A stretch of 64,000 nt of DNA from Gammaproteobacteria bacterium (GCA_013178375.1 JABLXQ010000009.1:18347-82346), one strand, 5' to 3'; shown: positions 44,253-52,308, numbered from the stretch's first letter. Made by a program: numbers and translations. The notes: generated by a model not told the origin, from the sequence alone.

Positions 44253-44539
44253 TGGAGTTTTCACGCATGGGAAATTTGCGCATGTCGCCCATCGCGATTC
44301 TGATCGTCTGCTGGCTGGGACTGGTGCTGCTGTCGGTGACTACTGTCCTGCTGGGCAGCAGCGGCAGCAACGGTCTGCTCGTCACCGGCATATTGCTGGC
44401 GGCGCTGGGCAAGGGCTGGATCATCATTGACCACTTCATGGAACTGCGCCACACCCGCAGTTTCTGGCGCCCGCTACTGCTGGCCTGGCCGGTGATCATG
44501 GCCGTCATCGTGGGCGTGGGTCTGCTGATGCGGCCGTAA
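44252..44539 (+). CDS. Small membrane protein, COX4/NorF-like
   Basis: A 95-residue protein with three hydrophobic helices: IAILIVCWLGLVLLSVTTVL, LLVTGILLAALGKGWIIIDHFMEL and LLLAWPVIMAVIVGVGLLM. GKGWIIIDHFMELRH is the mark of the prokaryotic subunit IV (COX4_pro/NorF) family. Its ATG overlaps the stop of the subunit III-like gene (TGATG), so the pair is translated together. It likely assists assembly or stability of an oxidase or nitric oxide reductase encoded elsewhere. Confidence 0.8.
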   Translation: MEFSRMGNLRMSPIAILIVCWLGLVLLSVTTVLLGSSGSNGLLVTGILLAALGKGWIIIDHFMELRHTRSFWRPLLLAWPVIMAVIVGVGLLMRP

Positions 44540-44549
44540 TCTGTCCAAT

Positions 44550-44594
44550 CCAGATCAGGCCGCTCCAATTCAAACCACTCCAAATCGGGCCGCT
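44550..44594 (+). repeat. Three imperfect 15-bp tandem units
   Basis: CCAGATCAGGCCGCT, CCAATTCAAACCACT and CCAAATCGGGCCGCT follow one another directly after the COX4-like gene. First and third units differ at two positions; the middle one is more diverged. It lies in a 276-base non-coding stretch that otherwise holds only the acyl-CoA reductase regulatory region. Confidence 0.55.
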
Positions 44595-44692
44595 GCCGAC
44601 AATTATCCCCGGCTTTCACCCTTTTTTCCTGCTCCCGTGAACATCCCGCCCGCCCGATGCACCCGCAAGCCGGCGCAGGCCAAAACTCCCCC

Positions 44693-44721
44693 TTGACTTT
44701 AAGTTACCGGCTGGTAAGTTA
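44693..44721 (+). promoter_or_regulatory. Possible promoter of the fatty acyl-CoA reductase gene
   Basis: TTGACT (44693-44698) is a good -35 box. A -10 box is less clear; TAAGTT at 44715-44720 stands 16 bases downstream. The dyads listed next overlap this region. Confidence 0.4.
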
Positions 44722-44744
44722 CTCATATTACCAATGAGTAACTT
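44704..44744. promoter_or_regulatory. Operator-like dyads before the fatty acyl-CoA reductase gene
   Basis: AAGTTACTCAT (44716-44726) and ATGAGTAACTT (44734-44744) are perfect 11-bp inverted repeats with a 7-base spacer. Just upstream TTACC-GGCT-GGTAA (44704-44717) is a second dyad that shares bases with it. Site size and symmetry suit a TetR-type dimer. It ends 71 bases before the start codon. Confidence 0.72.
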
Positions 44745-44815
44745 GTGGCGGATGCCCTCAGAACAGTCCCATCCGCCACCTGATCCAACCGTCATTCAAA
44801 CAGGAGGACCGCCCC

Positions 44816-46768
44816 ATGGCGTCGCTAGTCACCGGAGGCACGGGGTTTATCGGCAAACGGCTGATCGACCGGCTGCTGGACCGGAATGAAACCGTTTTCG
44901 TGCTGGTACGGGAGCGATCCCTACCAGCCCTGCAGCAACTGATCGCCACCCGCTGGCAGCAGAAGGCCGACCTGATCCAGCCGCTGACCGGCGACATCTG
45001 CCAGCCGCTGGCGGGTATCAGTACCGACCAGCTGGAAACGCTGAAAAGCCAGCTGCAGCGCGTCTACCATCTGGCGGCGCTCTACGATCTCAACATGAGC
45101 GACGCCGAGGCGGACCGTATCAACATCACCGGCACCCGCAACGTAGTGCAGCTGTGCAACGCCCTGGGCTGTCCGCTACATCATGTGAGTTCCATCGCCG
45201 TTACCGGCGGCCAGTACCGGGGCCGCTTCACCGAGGCCATGTTCGATGAAGGCCAGTCCCTGCAGCATCCCTACTACCGCACCAAGTTCGACTCCGAAGC
45301 ACTAGTGCGGGCGGAAGCGCAGGTGCCGTTCCACATTTACCGCCCGGGCATCGTGGTGGGGGATTCGCGCACGGGCGAGATGGACAAGCTGGACGGCCCC
45401 TATTACCTGTTCCCGCTGCTGCTGATGCTGCGGTCGCTACCGCGCCGGCTGCCGCTGATCGGGCTGGACGCCGGGCGGATGAATCTGGTTCCGGTGGACT
45501 ATGTCGCCAGTGCGCTGGATGCCATTTCCCACCAGGATGACCTGCCCGGCAACTGCTTCCATCTGGTGGCGCAGCGCGATCTGAAAGTCTGCGAGGTGAT
45601 GAACCTGTTCGCCCGCTCCGCCGGCGCACCCACTTTCGCCGCGCTGCTGCCGGAGCGTCTGTCGCGCCTGCTGCTGCGGGGTGTCGGCGCCAGCCTGCGC
45701 CACTCCCGCTACGGCCAGGTAACGAAGCAGACGTTCTTCGAAAAAACCCGCATGCCGGCCTCGGCGCTCGATGTACTCGACTGGTACACCACCTTCGACG
45801 CGCACGAAGCCGAAGCCGTGCTGCAACCGCTGGGCATCACGTGCCCCGACCCGGCGGACTATGCCGACACCCTGTGGCGCTACTGGCAACTAAATCTTGC
45901 GCCCAAGCGCCAGCACAAAAACAAACACCACAAAAAGCCGCGCTGGACACCGGAAATAAAAGGCAAGCGCGTGCTGATCACCGGCGCCAGCAGCGGCATT
46001 GGCAAGGCGCTGGCACTGCAACTGGCGCGCAAGGGCGCCACTGTGTTGCTGGTGGCCCGCTCGGCGGAAAAACTGGAGGACGTTCGCTGCGAAATCCGTC
46101 TGGCGGGCGGCAGCGCGTTTGCCTATCCCTGCGATCTGACGGTGGAAGAGGATGTGAAAAAACTCATCACGCAACTGGATGCAGAACCGCCCGTCGACAT
46201 GCTGGTGAACAACGCCGGCCGCAGCATCCGCCGCTCGCTGTCCCATTCCTGCGACCGGCTGCACGATTTCGAACGCACCATGCAGCTGAATTATTTCGGT
46301 GCGCTGCGCATCACCCTGGGTTTGCTGCCACGCATGCGGCAGGAGCGCAACGGCCACATCATCCACGTCTCCAGCGTTGGCGTGCCGGTGCATTCACCAC
46401 GCTTTGCCGCGTACCTCGCCAGCAAGGCGGCCTTCGACGAATTCAGCCGCGTCGCCGCCGGGGAAATGCGCCAGGACAACATCCATTTCTCCATCATCTA
46501 CATGCCGCTGGTGCGCACCTCCATGATCGCGCCGACGGAAAGCTACAAACACACGCCGGCGCTGTCGCCAGAATCTGCCGCCAATCTGATTGTGCGCACG
46601 ATCCAGCGCCGGCCGGCGCGGGTGATGAACGGCTTTTCCCGCAGCATGCAATTGCTGCACGGGCTCACACCCAAGCTGGGCGTGCGCGCGCTGAACCTGG
46701 GTTACCGCTACACCAGCGGTACCGCCGGCAGACCGGCGCAGGGCAATGCCGCGTCCGACCAGACCTGA
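44816..46768 (+). CDS. Fatty acyl-CoA reductase, two-domain (Marinobacter type)
   Basis: A 650-residue fusion of two Rossmann domains. Residues 1-360 are an extended reductase with GGTGFIG (7-13), HHVSSIAVTGG and YYRTK. Residues 380-650 are a classical short-chain dehydrogenase with TGASSGIG and YLASK. The block NNAGRSIRRSL with FERTMQLNYFG closely follows the Marinobacter enzyme that reduces acyl-CoA or acyl-ACP to fatty alcohol for wax ester synthesis. An ideal ribosome site AGGAGG is eight bases upstream. It is led by strong dyads, so it is probably repressed by a TetR-like protein. Fatty alcohol formation is inferred from this likeness. Confidence 0.85.
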   Translation: MASLVTGGTGFIGKRLIDRLLDRNETVFVLVRERSLPALQQLIATRWQQKADLIQPLTGDICQPLAGISTDQLETLKSQLQRVYHLAALYDLNMSDAEADRINITGTRNVVQLCNALGCPLHHVSSIAVTGGQYRGRFTEAMFDEGQSLQHPYYRTKFDSEALVRAEAQVPFHIYRPGIVVGDSRTGEMDKLDGPYYLFPLLLMLRSLPRRLPLIGLDAGRMNLVPVDYVASALDAISHQDDLPGNCFHLVAQRDLKVCEVMNLFARSAGAPTFAALLPERLSRLLLRGVGASLRHSRYGQVTKQTFFEKTRMPASALDVLDWYTTFDAHEAEAVLQPLGITCPDPADYADTLWRYWQLNLAPKRQHKNKHHKKPRWTPEIKGKRVLITGASSGIGKALALQLARKGATVLLVARSAEKLEDVRCEIRLAGGSAFAYPCDLTVEEDVKKLITQLDAEPPVDMLVNNAGRSIRRSLSHSCDRLHDFERTMQLNYFGALRITLGLLPRMRQERNGHIIHVSSVGVPVHSPRFAAYLASKAAFDEFSRVAAGEMRQDNIHFSIIYMPLVRTSMIAPTESYKHTPALSPESAANLIVRTIQRRPARVMNGFSRSMQLLHGLTPKLGVRALNLGYRYTSGTAGRPAQGNAASDQT

Positions 46769-46816
46769 ACCGCATTCACTTCAATTCCACCACCAACAAA
46801 CACAAAGGAGATCACC

Positions 46817-47224
46817 ATGTCATTCAAACACCTCATCCTCGCCCTGCTGGTGAGCAGCAGCCTGTTTTTGCAGGGCTGCATCTCGTTCAACAGTCTGGCG
46901 GACGCCCGCGAAGGCAAGGGTAGCGGGCAAGTGAAGGAATACAGCGCCAACCGCGATCAGGTGTGGCAACAGGCGCTCACCATAATCGAAGAATCGGACC
47001 TGAACCTGGTGAATGCCGACGTCACCCAGGGCCTGATCCTGGCGCAACAGCCGATCGCGCCGCTGAGCCTGACTGCGGGCCAGAACGTGGCCATCTACGT
47101 GAGCGAAAGCCACGGCCGCACCCGGGTGGAAGTGATCAGCCGCAAAGCGCTGGGGGATATCGAATTCGTGTCGAAAGATTGGGAAGACTACATTCTCGAA
47201 CGGCTGGACCAACGCTTCATCTGA
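46817..47224 (+). CDS. Small lipoprotein of unknown function
   Basis: A 135-residue lipoprotein with signal peptide LILALLVSSSLFLQGC (lipid Cys21). The mature part, from about residue 40, alternates short strands and helices (NRDQVWQQALTIIEESDLN, GLILAQQPIAPLSLTAGQNVAIY, RTRVEVISRK), a pattern seen in small periplasmic sensor-like domains. A textbook ribosome site (AAAGGAGATCACC) precedes the ATG. It follows the fatty acyl-CoA reductase gene by 48 bases, so they may share a transcript. No family is named with confidence. Confidence 0.75.
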   Translation: MSFKHLILALLVSSSLFLQGCISFNSLADAREGKGSGQVKEYSANRDQVWQQALTIIEESDLNLVNADVTQGLILAQQPIAPLSLTAGQNVAIYVSESHGRTRVEVISRKALGDIEFVSKDWEDYILERLDQRFI

Positions 47225-47248
47225 CACAACCACCGGAGCTCGCCACCC

Positions 47249-47590
47249 ATGCAATGGCTGCTGGATGTCATCACCCTGAAATTTTTCATCACGCCTTACC
47301 TGATCCTGCTGATCTACTGGTTCGGCGCTTTCGTGGTGCCGGTGGCGGGCTGGCTGCTGTGCTGGTGGCTGCTGGCCAAGCTGAAGGAAAACGAGATCGC
47401 CTCCGCCGGCCTGGACGGGCTGGGCAACGGCATTGGCCGGCTGCCCCGCTCGGGCCAGTTCAAACGCTATTTCTGGATCGCCTTCACTCTGGTGTTCCTG
47501 TTCATGGAACTGTTGTGGCGGCTGCTGTTTGAATTCCTGATCGCCTACTTCCACATCCATGATGCGCTGATGCAGCTGTCACGCCAGTAG
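47249..47590 (+). CDS. DUF4282-like small membrane protein
   Basis: A 113-residue membrane protein with two strong hydrophobic blocks (residues 8-45 and 72-100) and the charged link KLKENEIASAGLDG. The N-terminus, with FFITPYLILLIYW, resembles DUF4282 proteins. It follows the lipoprotein gene by 24 bases on the same strand. The function is unknown. A GC-rich hairpin without T tract (CGCTGCCCGG 47627-47636 with CCGGGCAGCG 47642-47651) comes after the stop. Confidence 0.65.
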   Translation: MQWLLDVITLKFFITPYLILLIYWFGAFVVPVAGWLLCWWLLAKLKENEIASAGLDGLGNGIGRLPRSGQFKRYFWIAFTLVFLFMELLWRLLFEFLIAYFHIHDALMQLSRQ

Positions 47591-47626
47591 CCTCTCTCTA
47601 CACACGCAGCACACACGCCGCACACC

Positions 47627-47651
47627 CGCTGCCCGGCATCCCCGGGCAGCG
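47627..47651. other. GC-rich hairpin after the DUF4282-like gene
   Basis: A perfect 10-bp stem with a 5-base loop (CATCC). No T tract follows. It lies 36 bases after the stop codon and before the argA promoter. Confidence 0.5.
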
Positions 47652-47683
47652 CACCACCGCCACAACCAACCCCGCCGCGCCCA

Positions 47684-47712
47684 CTGACACTCCCGCCTGC
47701 CTGTGCCACACT
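47684..47712 (+). promoter_or_regulatory. argA promoter, extended -10 type
   Basis: CTGACA (-35), a 17-base spacer ending TGC, and CACACT (-10), the same layout and nearly the same bases as the element before putA. It lies 97 bases before the argA start. No dyad overlaps it here. Confidence 0.5.
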
Positions 47713-47809
47713 GGAAGAGCAGCAAGACGTTTGCCAAACACGGAAATTTCCCTGTAGCTTATGCAGTTGCAATCCCGTTCACCCGGCCCAGGAGTCGCTG
47801 TCCCCACCC

Positions 47810-49126
47810 ATGCACACGCAGGATTACGTCAAATGGTTTCGCGCCAGTTCGCCCTACATCAACGCTCACCGCGACAAAACCTTCGTCGTCGCGTTCGGCG
47901 GCGAAGCCGTGCAGCATGCCAACTTCATGCACGTGATACAGGACATCGTGCTGCTGCACAGTCTGGGTATCCGGATGGTACTGGTACACGGTGCCCGCCC
48001 ACAGATTGACGCACGCCTGCAGGAAAGTGGCATCAGCACCCGGGTGGAGCAACATCGCCGCGTTACCGATCTGGCAGCACTGCCGGCCGTGATCGAGGCC
48101 ATCGGCCGCACCCGCATCCAGGTGGAAGCAGGCCTGTCCCAGGGCATCGCCGCCGCGCATCTGCAGGGCAGCAAAACCCAGGTGGCATCCGGCAATTTCA
48201 TCACTGCCCGGCCCTATGGCGTGCGCAATGGTGTCGACTACCAGCACAGCGGCGAAGTGCGCAAGGTGAACGCCGAGGCCATCCGCACGCAGCTGCACAA
48301 TGGTGCGCTGGTGCTGCTGTCGCCACTGGGATTTTCCCCTACCGGGGAAGTCTTCAACCTGCTGTGGGAAGAAGTGGCGGAAGCCGCCGCCGTGGCATTG
48401 CAGGCGGACAAACTGATTTATCTCAACGCCGACACCGGCGTGCTGGGCGACAGTGGTGAACTGATCCGCGAACTGACCGTGCCCCAGGCGACCGATCTGC
48501 TGGGCAAGCTGGACGAACCGCGCAGCAATCCGCACTTCACCCTGATCAGTGCCACCCGCGCCCTGAAACAGGTGGGCCGCGCCCACCTCATCAGCTACCA
48601 GACCGACGGTGCCCTGCTGCAGGAACTGTTCACCGTGGACGGCAGCGGCACCCTCATCACGCAACAAAGTTTTGAGAACATCCGCAACGCCACCATCGAA
48701 GACGTGGGCGGCGTGCTGGAACTGATCGAGCCACTGGAGCAGGAAGGCATCCTGGTGCGGCGTTCCCGCGAGTTGCTGGAAACGGAAATTCCCCAGTTCA
48801 CCCTGATTGAACGCGACGAGAAAATCATTGCCTGCGCCGCGCTGAATCCGTTCACTGCCGACCGCACCGGCGAACTGGCCTGCGTGGCGGTACACCCGGA
48901 CTATCGCCACGGCAAGCGCGGCGACCAGTTGCTGCAGGCGATTGAACAAAGGGCCCGTGGGATGGGTCTGAACCGGTTGTTCGTGCTCACCACCCGCACG
49001 GCGCACTGGTTCATGGAGCGGGGCTTCACGGCGGCCACCGTGACGGAACTGCCGCAGCACAGGCAGTCGCTCTACAATTACCAGCGCAATTCAAAAGTCT
49101 TCATCAAGATTCTGGACCCGGCCTGA
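47810..49126 (+). CDS. argA: Amino-acid N-acetyltransferase (N-acetylglutamate synthase)
   Basis: Makes N-acetylglutamate, the first step of arginine synthesis. The 438-residue protein has an amino-acid kinase domain (residues 1-290; GGEAVQHANF, VLVHGARPQID, ASGNFITARPYGV) that normally binds arginine as feedback inhibitor, and a GNAT acetyltransferase domain (from about 295; CVAVHPDYRHGKRGDQLL is the acetyl-CoA loop). The combination matches ArgA of gammaproteobacteria. The promoter before it resembles that of putA. A possible ribosome site (AGGAGT) is rather far from the chosen ATG. Confidence 0.96.
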   Translation: MHTQDYVKWFRASSPYINAHRDKTFVVAFGGEAVQHANFMHVIQDIVLLHSLGIRMVLVHGARPQIDARLQESGISTRVEQHRRVTDLAALPAVIEAIGRTRIQVEAGLSQGIAAAHLQGSKTQVASGNFITARPYGVRNGVDYQHSGEVRKVNAEAIRTQLHNGALVLLSPLGFSPTGEVFNLLWEEVAEAAAVALQADKLIYLNADTGVLGDSGELIRELTVPQATDLLGKLDEPRSNPHFTLISATRALKQVGRAHLISYQTDGALLQELFTVDGSGTLITQQSFENIRNATIEDVGGVLELIEPLEQEGILVRRSRELLETEIPQFTLIERDEKIIACAALNPFTADRTGELACVAVHPDYRHGKRGDQLLQAIEQRARGMGLNRLFVLTTRTAHWFMERGFTAATVTELPQHRQSLYNYQRNSKVFIKILDPA

Positions 49127-49156
49127 CCGCCGCTGCGAGGGAAGTCTGAACCACTT

Positions 49157-50485
49157 ATGCCACTGAGCCGATTGTTGATGCCCTTCGTGGCCAAACTGGC
49201 CACCAGCCCGAAACTGCGCAAGTTCCGTCGCGGCTGGTTCGAAATCAAGCGGCGTCTGATGCCGTCCCTCAACACCGTGGTGTTCTACCACCGGGTGAAC
49301 GATCCCTATTCCTACCTGCTGCTGCAGGCGCTGCCACGTTTTCTGGAGGATTTCCGCGTCAATCTGCAGATCCGCTTTGTGCTGGATCTGCCGGCAGACG
49401 GCGTGCCACAACCACAGCTGCTGCAACGCTATGCGCTGGAAGACGGCAAGCGGCTGGCGGCGCTGCACGAACTGGTGTATCCGGAACATCCGGAAGCGCC
49501 GAGCCGGGAGGATGCCTTCCACGCCAGCGCGATACTGCTCAAGCATCAGGACCGGCCCAAGCTGCTGCACCTGGTCACCGAAGTGACCGGCGCCCTGTGG
49601 GGCTGCAGCACCACCACCTTCGAAAGCTGCCTGCGCCGCTATGGCACCCTGCCCGACCGCGAAACCCAGTCCCTGCTGGACAGCGCCAGCGCCGACCTGG
49701 TTTCCCGTGGCCACTACCAGTCCGCCATGCTGTATTACGGCGGCGAATGGTATTGGGGCCTGGATCGCCTGGGCCATCTGGCGGACCGCCTCAACAAACC
49801 GCGCCTGCGCCGCACCAGTGGCGACATCGCCGACTACCAGCGCCAGTACCGCCATGTGCTGCAAAGCTACAGCACGCTGCGCCCGCGCCCACGCCAGGTG
49901 CATCCGCTGGATTTCTATTTTTCCTTCCGCAGCCCCTATTCCTATCTGGCGGCGGACCGGGTGTTCAAGCTGGCGGAGCTTTACAAAATCCCCGTCACCA
50001 TCAAACCCGTCATGCCCATGGTCACGCGGGGCATTCCCCTGCCCAAAGCCAAACGCGGCTATATCGTGAAGGACGCCAAGCGCGAGGCGGAAAAATACAA
50101 CCTGCCCTTCGGCAAGATCTGCGACCCGCTGGGGGACGGCATCAACCACTGCATGGCGCTGTTCCTGTATGCGCGCTCGATTGGCCGCGAAAAGGAGCTG
50201 GTAGTGTCGTTGGCGTCAGGCATCTGGGCGGAAGGACTCGACGTGAACCGGCTTCCGCACCTGCGCCGGATGGCCACCCGCGCCGGTCTGGACTGGGATG
50301 CCGCCCAGGCCCGCCTGGACGACGAATCCTGGCGCGAACTGGCCCAGCAGAACCGCGAGGATCTGGACGCCATCGGCCTGTGGGGCGTGCCTGCCTTTCG
50401 CTATGGGAATCTGGTATTGTGGGGCCAGGATCGGCTGTGGGCACTGGAAAAAGCCGTGCTGGCCGGATCACCCAACGGCACTTGA
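49157..50485 (+). CDS. Tandem DsbA-fold protein (HCCA isomerase-like)
   Basis: A 442-residue protein with two thioredoxin/DsbA-like domains of the 2-hydroxychromene-2-carboxylate isomerase type. The first starts at VVFYHRVNDPYSYLLLQAL, the second at LDFYFSFRSPYSYLAADRV; the Ser of SPYSYL is kept in the second, while the first has DPYSYL. Neither domain has a CxxC, so disulphide exchange is unlikely; these folds often bind glutathione or act as isomerases. The C-terminal WGVPAFRYGNLVLWGQDRL is typical. No signal peptide is seen. The substrate is unknown. Confidence 0.8.
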   Translation: MPLSRLLMPFVAKLATSPKLRKFRRGWFEIKRRLMPSLNTVVFYHRVNDPYSYLLLQALPRFLEDFRVNLQIRFVLDLPADGVPQPQLLQRYALEDGKRLAALHELVYPEHPEAPSREDAFHASAILLKHQDRPKLLHLVTEVTGALWGCSTTTFESCLRRYGTLPDRETQSLLDSASADLVSRGHYQSAMLYYGGEWYWGLDRLGHLADRLNKPRLRRTSGDIADYQRQYRHVLQSYSTLRPRPRQVHPLDFYFSFRSPYSYLAADRVFKLAELYKIPVTIKPVMPMVTRGIPLPKAKRGYIVKDAKREAEKYNLPFGKICDPLGDGINHCMALFLYARSIGREKELVVSLASGIWAEGLDVNRLPHLRRMATRAGLDWDAAQARLDDESWRELAQQNREDLDAIGLWGVPAFRYGNLVLWGQDRLWALEKAVLAGSPNGT

Positions 50486-50564
50486 ACGGCACGTGTAAAG
50501 TCACCTCCCCGCCGTTGGACAATTCAGCGAAATTCACGTCACTTTTTACCAAACAAGGTTCCCC

Positions 50565-51467
50565 ATGCGCGCAGCCCTGATCACCTTCCTCCTGCTGCTG
50601 GCCGTCACCGGCGTGCGGGCCGAAACTCCGCCGCCCGTGGCCACATCCGCTGAACAGGTGGATGCCCTGATTGCGGCATCCGGCCTGCAGCAACAGATCA
50701 ACCAGATTCCCCTGGCCATCGGCAGCGCCGGACAGCAGCAGGCAGGCATGGCCCTGGCCTTCGTGCAACCCCTGATCAGCGCCTTGCAGGATGCCTTCAA
50801 ACCGGACGAGCTGATCCAGACCCTGCGGGTGGATCTGATGCGGCAACTGGATGCGACCACCCTGGCGGACGCCCTGCGCTGGTACAACAGCGATGCCGGC
50901 AAAAGCATCCTGGCGGCGGAACAGCGCATGATGCAGCCAGAGGTGATGGAAAAAATCGGCCAGGCCATCAGCCAGCAACAATTGGCAGGGCTGTCGCCGG
51001 AACGCAAGAAACAACTGCAGCAACTGGACGTTGCCACTGGCGCCACCGACACGGCACTGGATCTGATGCTGACCATGCAGGCCGCCTTCCTGAGCGGATT
51101 TTCCCAGCTGATCACGCCGGACCAGCAGGCGCCGTTCGATTCATTGCGGGAATCCTTCAACGCCAATCGGGACGAATACCGGACCACCGTCAGCGAGCAG
51201 CTGTTGCTGCAGCAAGCCGTGCTGCTGGAACCGGTGACGGACGCCTCGCTGCAGGAATTCTCCACCTTTGCCGCCAGTGCGTCGGGGCAAAAGCTGTTCG
51301 CCGCCATGCGCATTTCCCTCGATAACACCCTGCGCACCGCCGCGCTGAAAATTCCCACAACGGTGAATCAGGTGTCCGACGCCCTGCGCATGGAAGTGAA
51401 GGTACTGCCGGGGGATGCCGCGCAAAGCACCGAGCCGAAGCCGGAAATCACGCCGGTTGTGCCGTGA
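50565..51467 (+). CDS. Secreted DUF2059-domain protein
   Basis: A 300-residue protein with signal peptide ALITFLLLLAVTGVRA. A DUF2059 helical domain is seen around residues 75-140 (LIQTLRVDLMRQLDATTLADALRWYNSDAGKSILAAE), where W..S..G.....E is the family pattern. The remaining part is helical and rich in Gln and Leu. AAGG is six bases before the ATG. It converges on the WYL regulator, with a tandem repeat filling the short gap. The function of DUF2059 proteins is not established. Confidence 0.8.
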   Translation: MRAALITFLLLLAVTGVRAETPPPVATSAEQVDALIAASGLQQQINQIPLAIGSAGQQQAGMALAFVQPLISALQDAFKPDELIQTLRVDLMRQLDATTLADALRWYNSDAGKSILAAEQRMMQPEVMEKIGQAISQQQLAGLSPERKKQLQQLDVATGATDTALDLMLTMQAAFLSGFSQLITPDQQAPFDSLRESFNANRDEYRTTVSEQLLLQQAVLLEPVTDASLQEFSTFAASASGQKLFAAMRISLDNTLRTAALKIPTTVNQVSDALRMEVKVLPGDAAQSTEPKPEITPVVP

Positions 51468-51539
51468 TTGTCCTGACCTGGATACTTTTCACGACCTGAA
51501 CACTTTTTACGATCTGAATACTTTTTACGACCTGAATAC
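51468..51539 (-). repeat. 18-bp tandem repeat, four units, covering the end of the WYL gene
   Basis: Units lie at 51522-51539, 51504-51521, 51486-51503 and 51468-51485. On the minus strand the unit reads GTATTCAGGTCGTAAAAA. The first unit encodes the last codons of the WYL gene with its TAA stop; the second repeats them with one change, the third ends in TGA, and the fourth is diverged and lacks a stop. The array spans the whole convergent gap. Confidence 0.9.
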
Positions 51540-52226
51540 GGGCGCCACCGCCTCCGGCGGCGCATGTTCCGCCAGATAATCCTCCAGCCGCTGCCCCGGC
51601 TCCGGCGTGAAGGTGGTGCCGGTGTTCTGCAGTTCCACCACCCGGTCCACCCGGAAATTGCGGAAGTCATTGCGCAGTTCGCACCAGGTGCACAGCGTCC
51701 ATACCTGCCCCCAGAAAAACAGTCCCAGCGGCCAGATGCAGCGTTCGGTGAGTTCGTTGTTTTCAGCGCGATAGGTGAGCCACATTTTCTGCCGCTCGCG
51801 AATCGCCTGGCGGAAGCGCGTGATCCAGTGCACGGGATAATGGCCGCCGCCAGGCGCGAACAGGCGGTTGCGGTTGAGTTCGTCCTTCAGTGCAGCCGGC
51901 AGCACGCTGTGAATTTTGGCCAGTGCCGATTCCGCCGCCCGCATCAGTTCCGGATCGGCCCAGGCTTTCACCATGCGCGCACCGGTCACCAGCGCCTCGA
52001 TCTCGTCACGCTCGAACATCAGCGGTGGCAGATCCATGGTGTGGCGCAGCACATAACCGACGCCCGCCTCGCCCTCGATGGGCACACCGGACAGCGACAG
52101 ATCCTGGATGTCGCGGTAAATGGTGCGCACCGACACCTGCAGACGCTCCGCCAGCCACTGCGCCGTGGTCAGGCGGCGGCTGCGCAGGAACTGCACGATC
52201 TGGAACAGGCGGTCAGCGCGTCTCAT
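51525..52226 (-). CDS. YafY-type transcriptional regulator, HTH and WYL domains
   Basis: A 233-residue regulator. The N-terminal winged helix (RLFQIVQFLRSRRLTTAQWLAE then VSVRTIYRDIQDLSLSGV) is of the DeoR-like type, and the WYL domain begins near residue 140 (MWLTYRAENNELTERCIWPLGLFFWGQVWTLC), with the WYL triad partly changed. Such proteins often sense small ligands or nucleic acid. GGAG is five bases before the ATG. The final residues APVFRS are encoded in the first unit of an 18-bp tandem repeat. The VOC gene upstream is on the same strand. Confidence 0.9.
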   Translation of the reverse strand: MRRADRLFQIVQFLRSRRLTTAQWLAERLQVSVRTIYRDIQDLSLSGVPIEGEAGVGYVLRHTMDLPPLMFERDEIEALVTGARMVKAWADPELMRAAESALAKIHSVLPAALKDELNRNRLFAPGGGHYPVHWITRFRQAIRERQKMWLTYRAENNELTERCIWPLGLFFWGQVWTLCTWCELRNDFRNFRVDRVVELQNTGTTFTPEPGQRLEDYLAEHAPPEAVAPVFRS

Positions 52227-52308
52227 GAAATCTCCGGCGGGACGAGAGCGGGATTCAGTGCCGAAGCACCGGAAAATCCCGCGAGTGTAGCAGCGTATTT
52301 GCCGGCGT

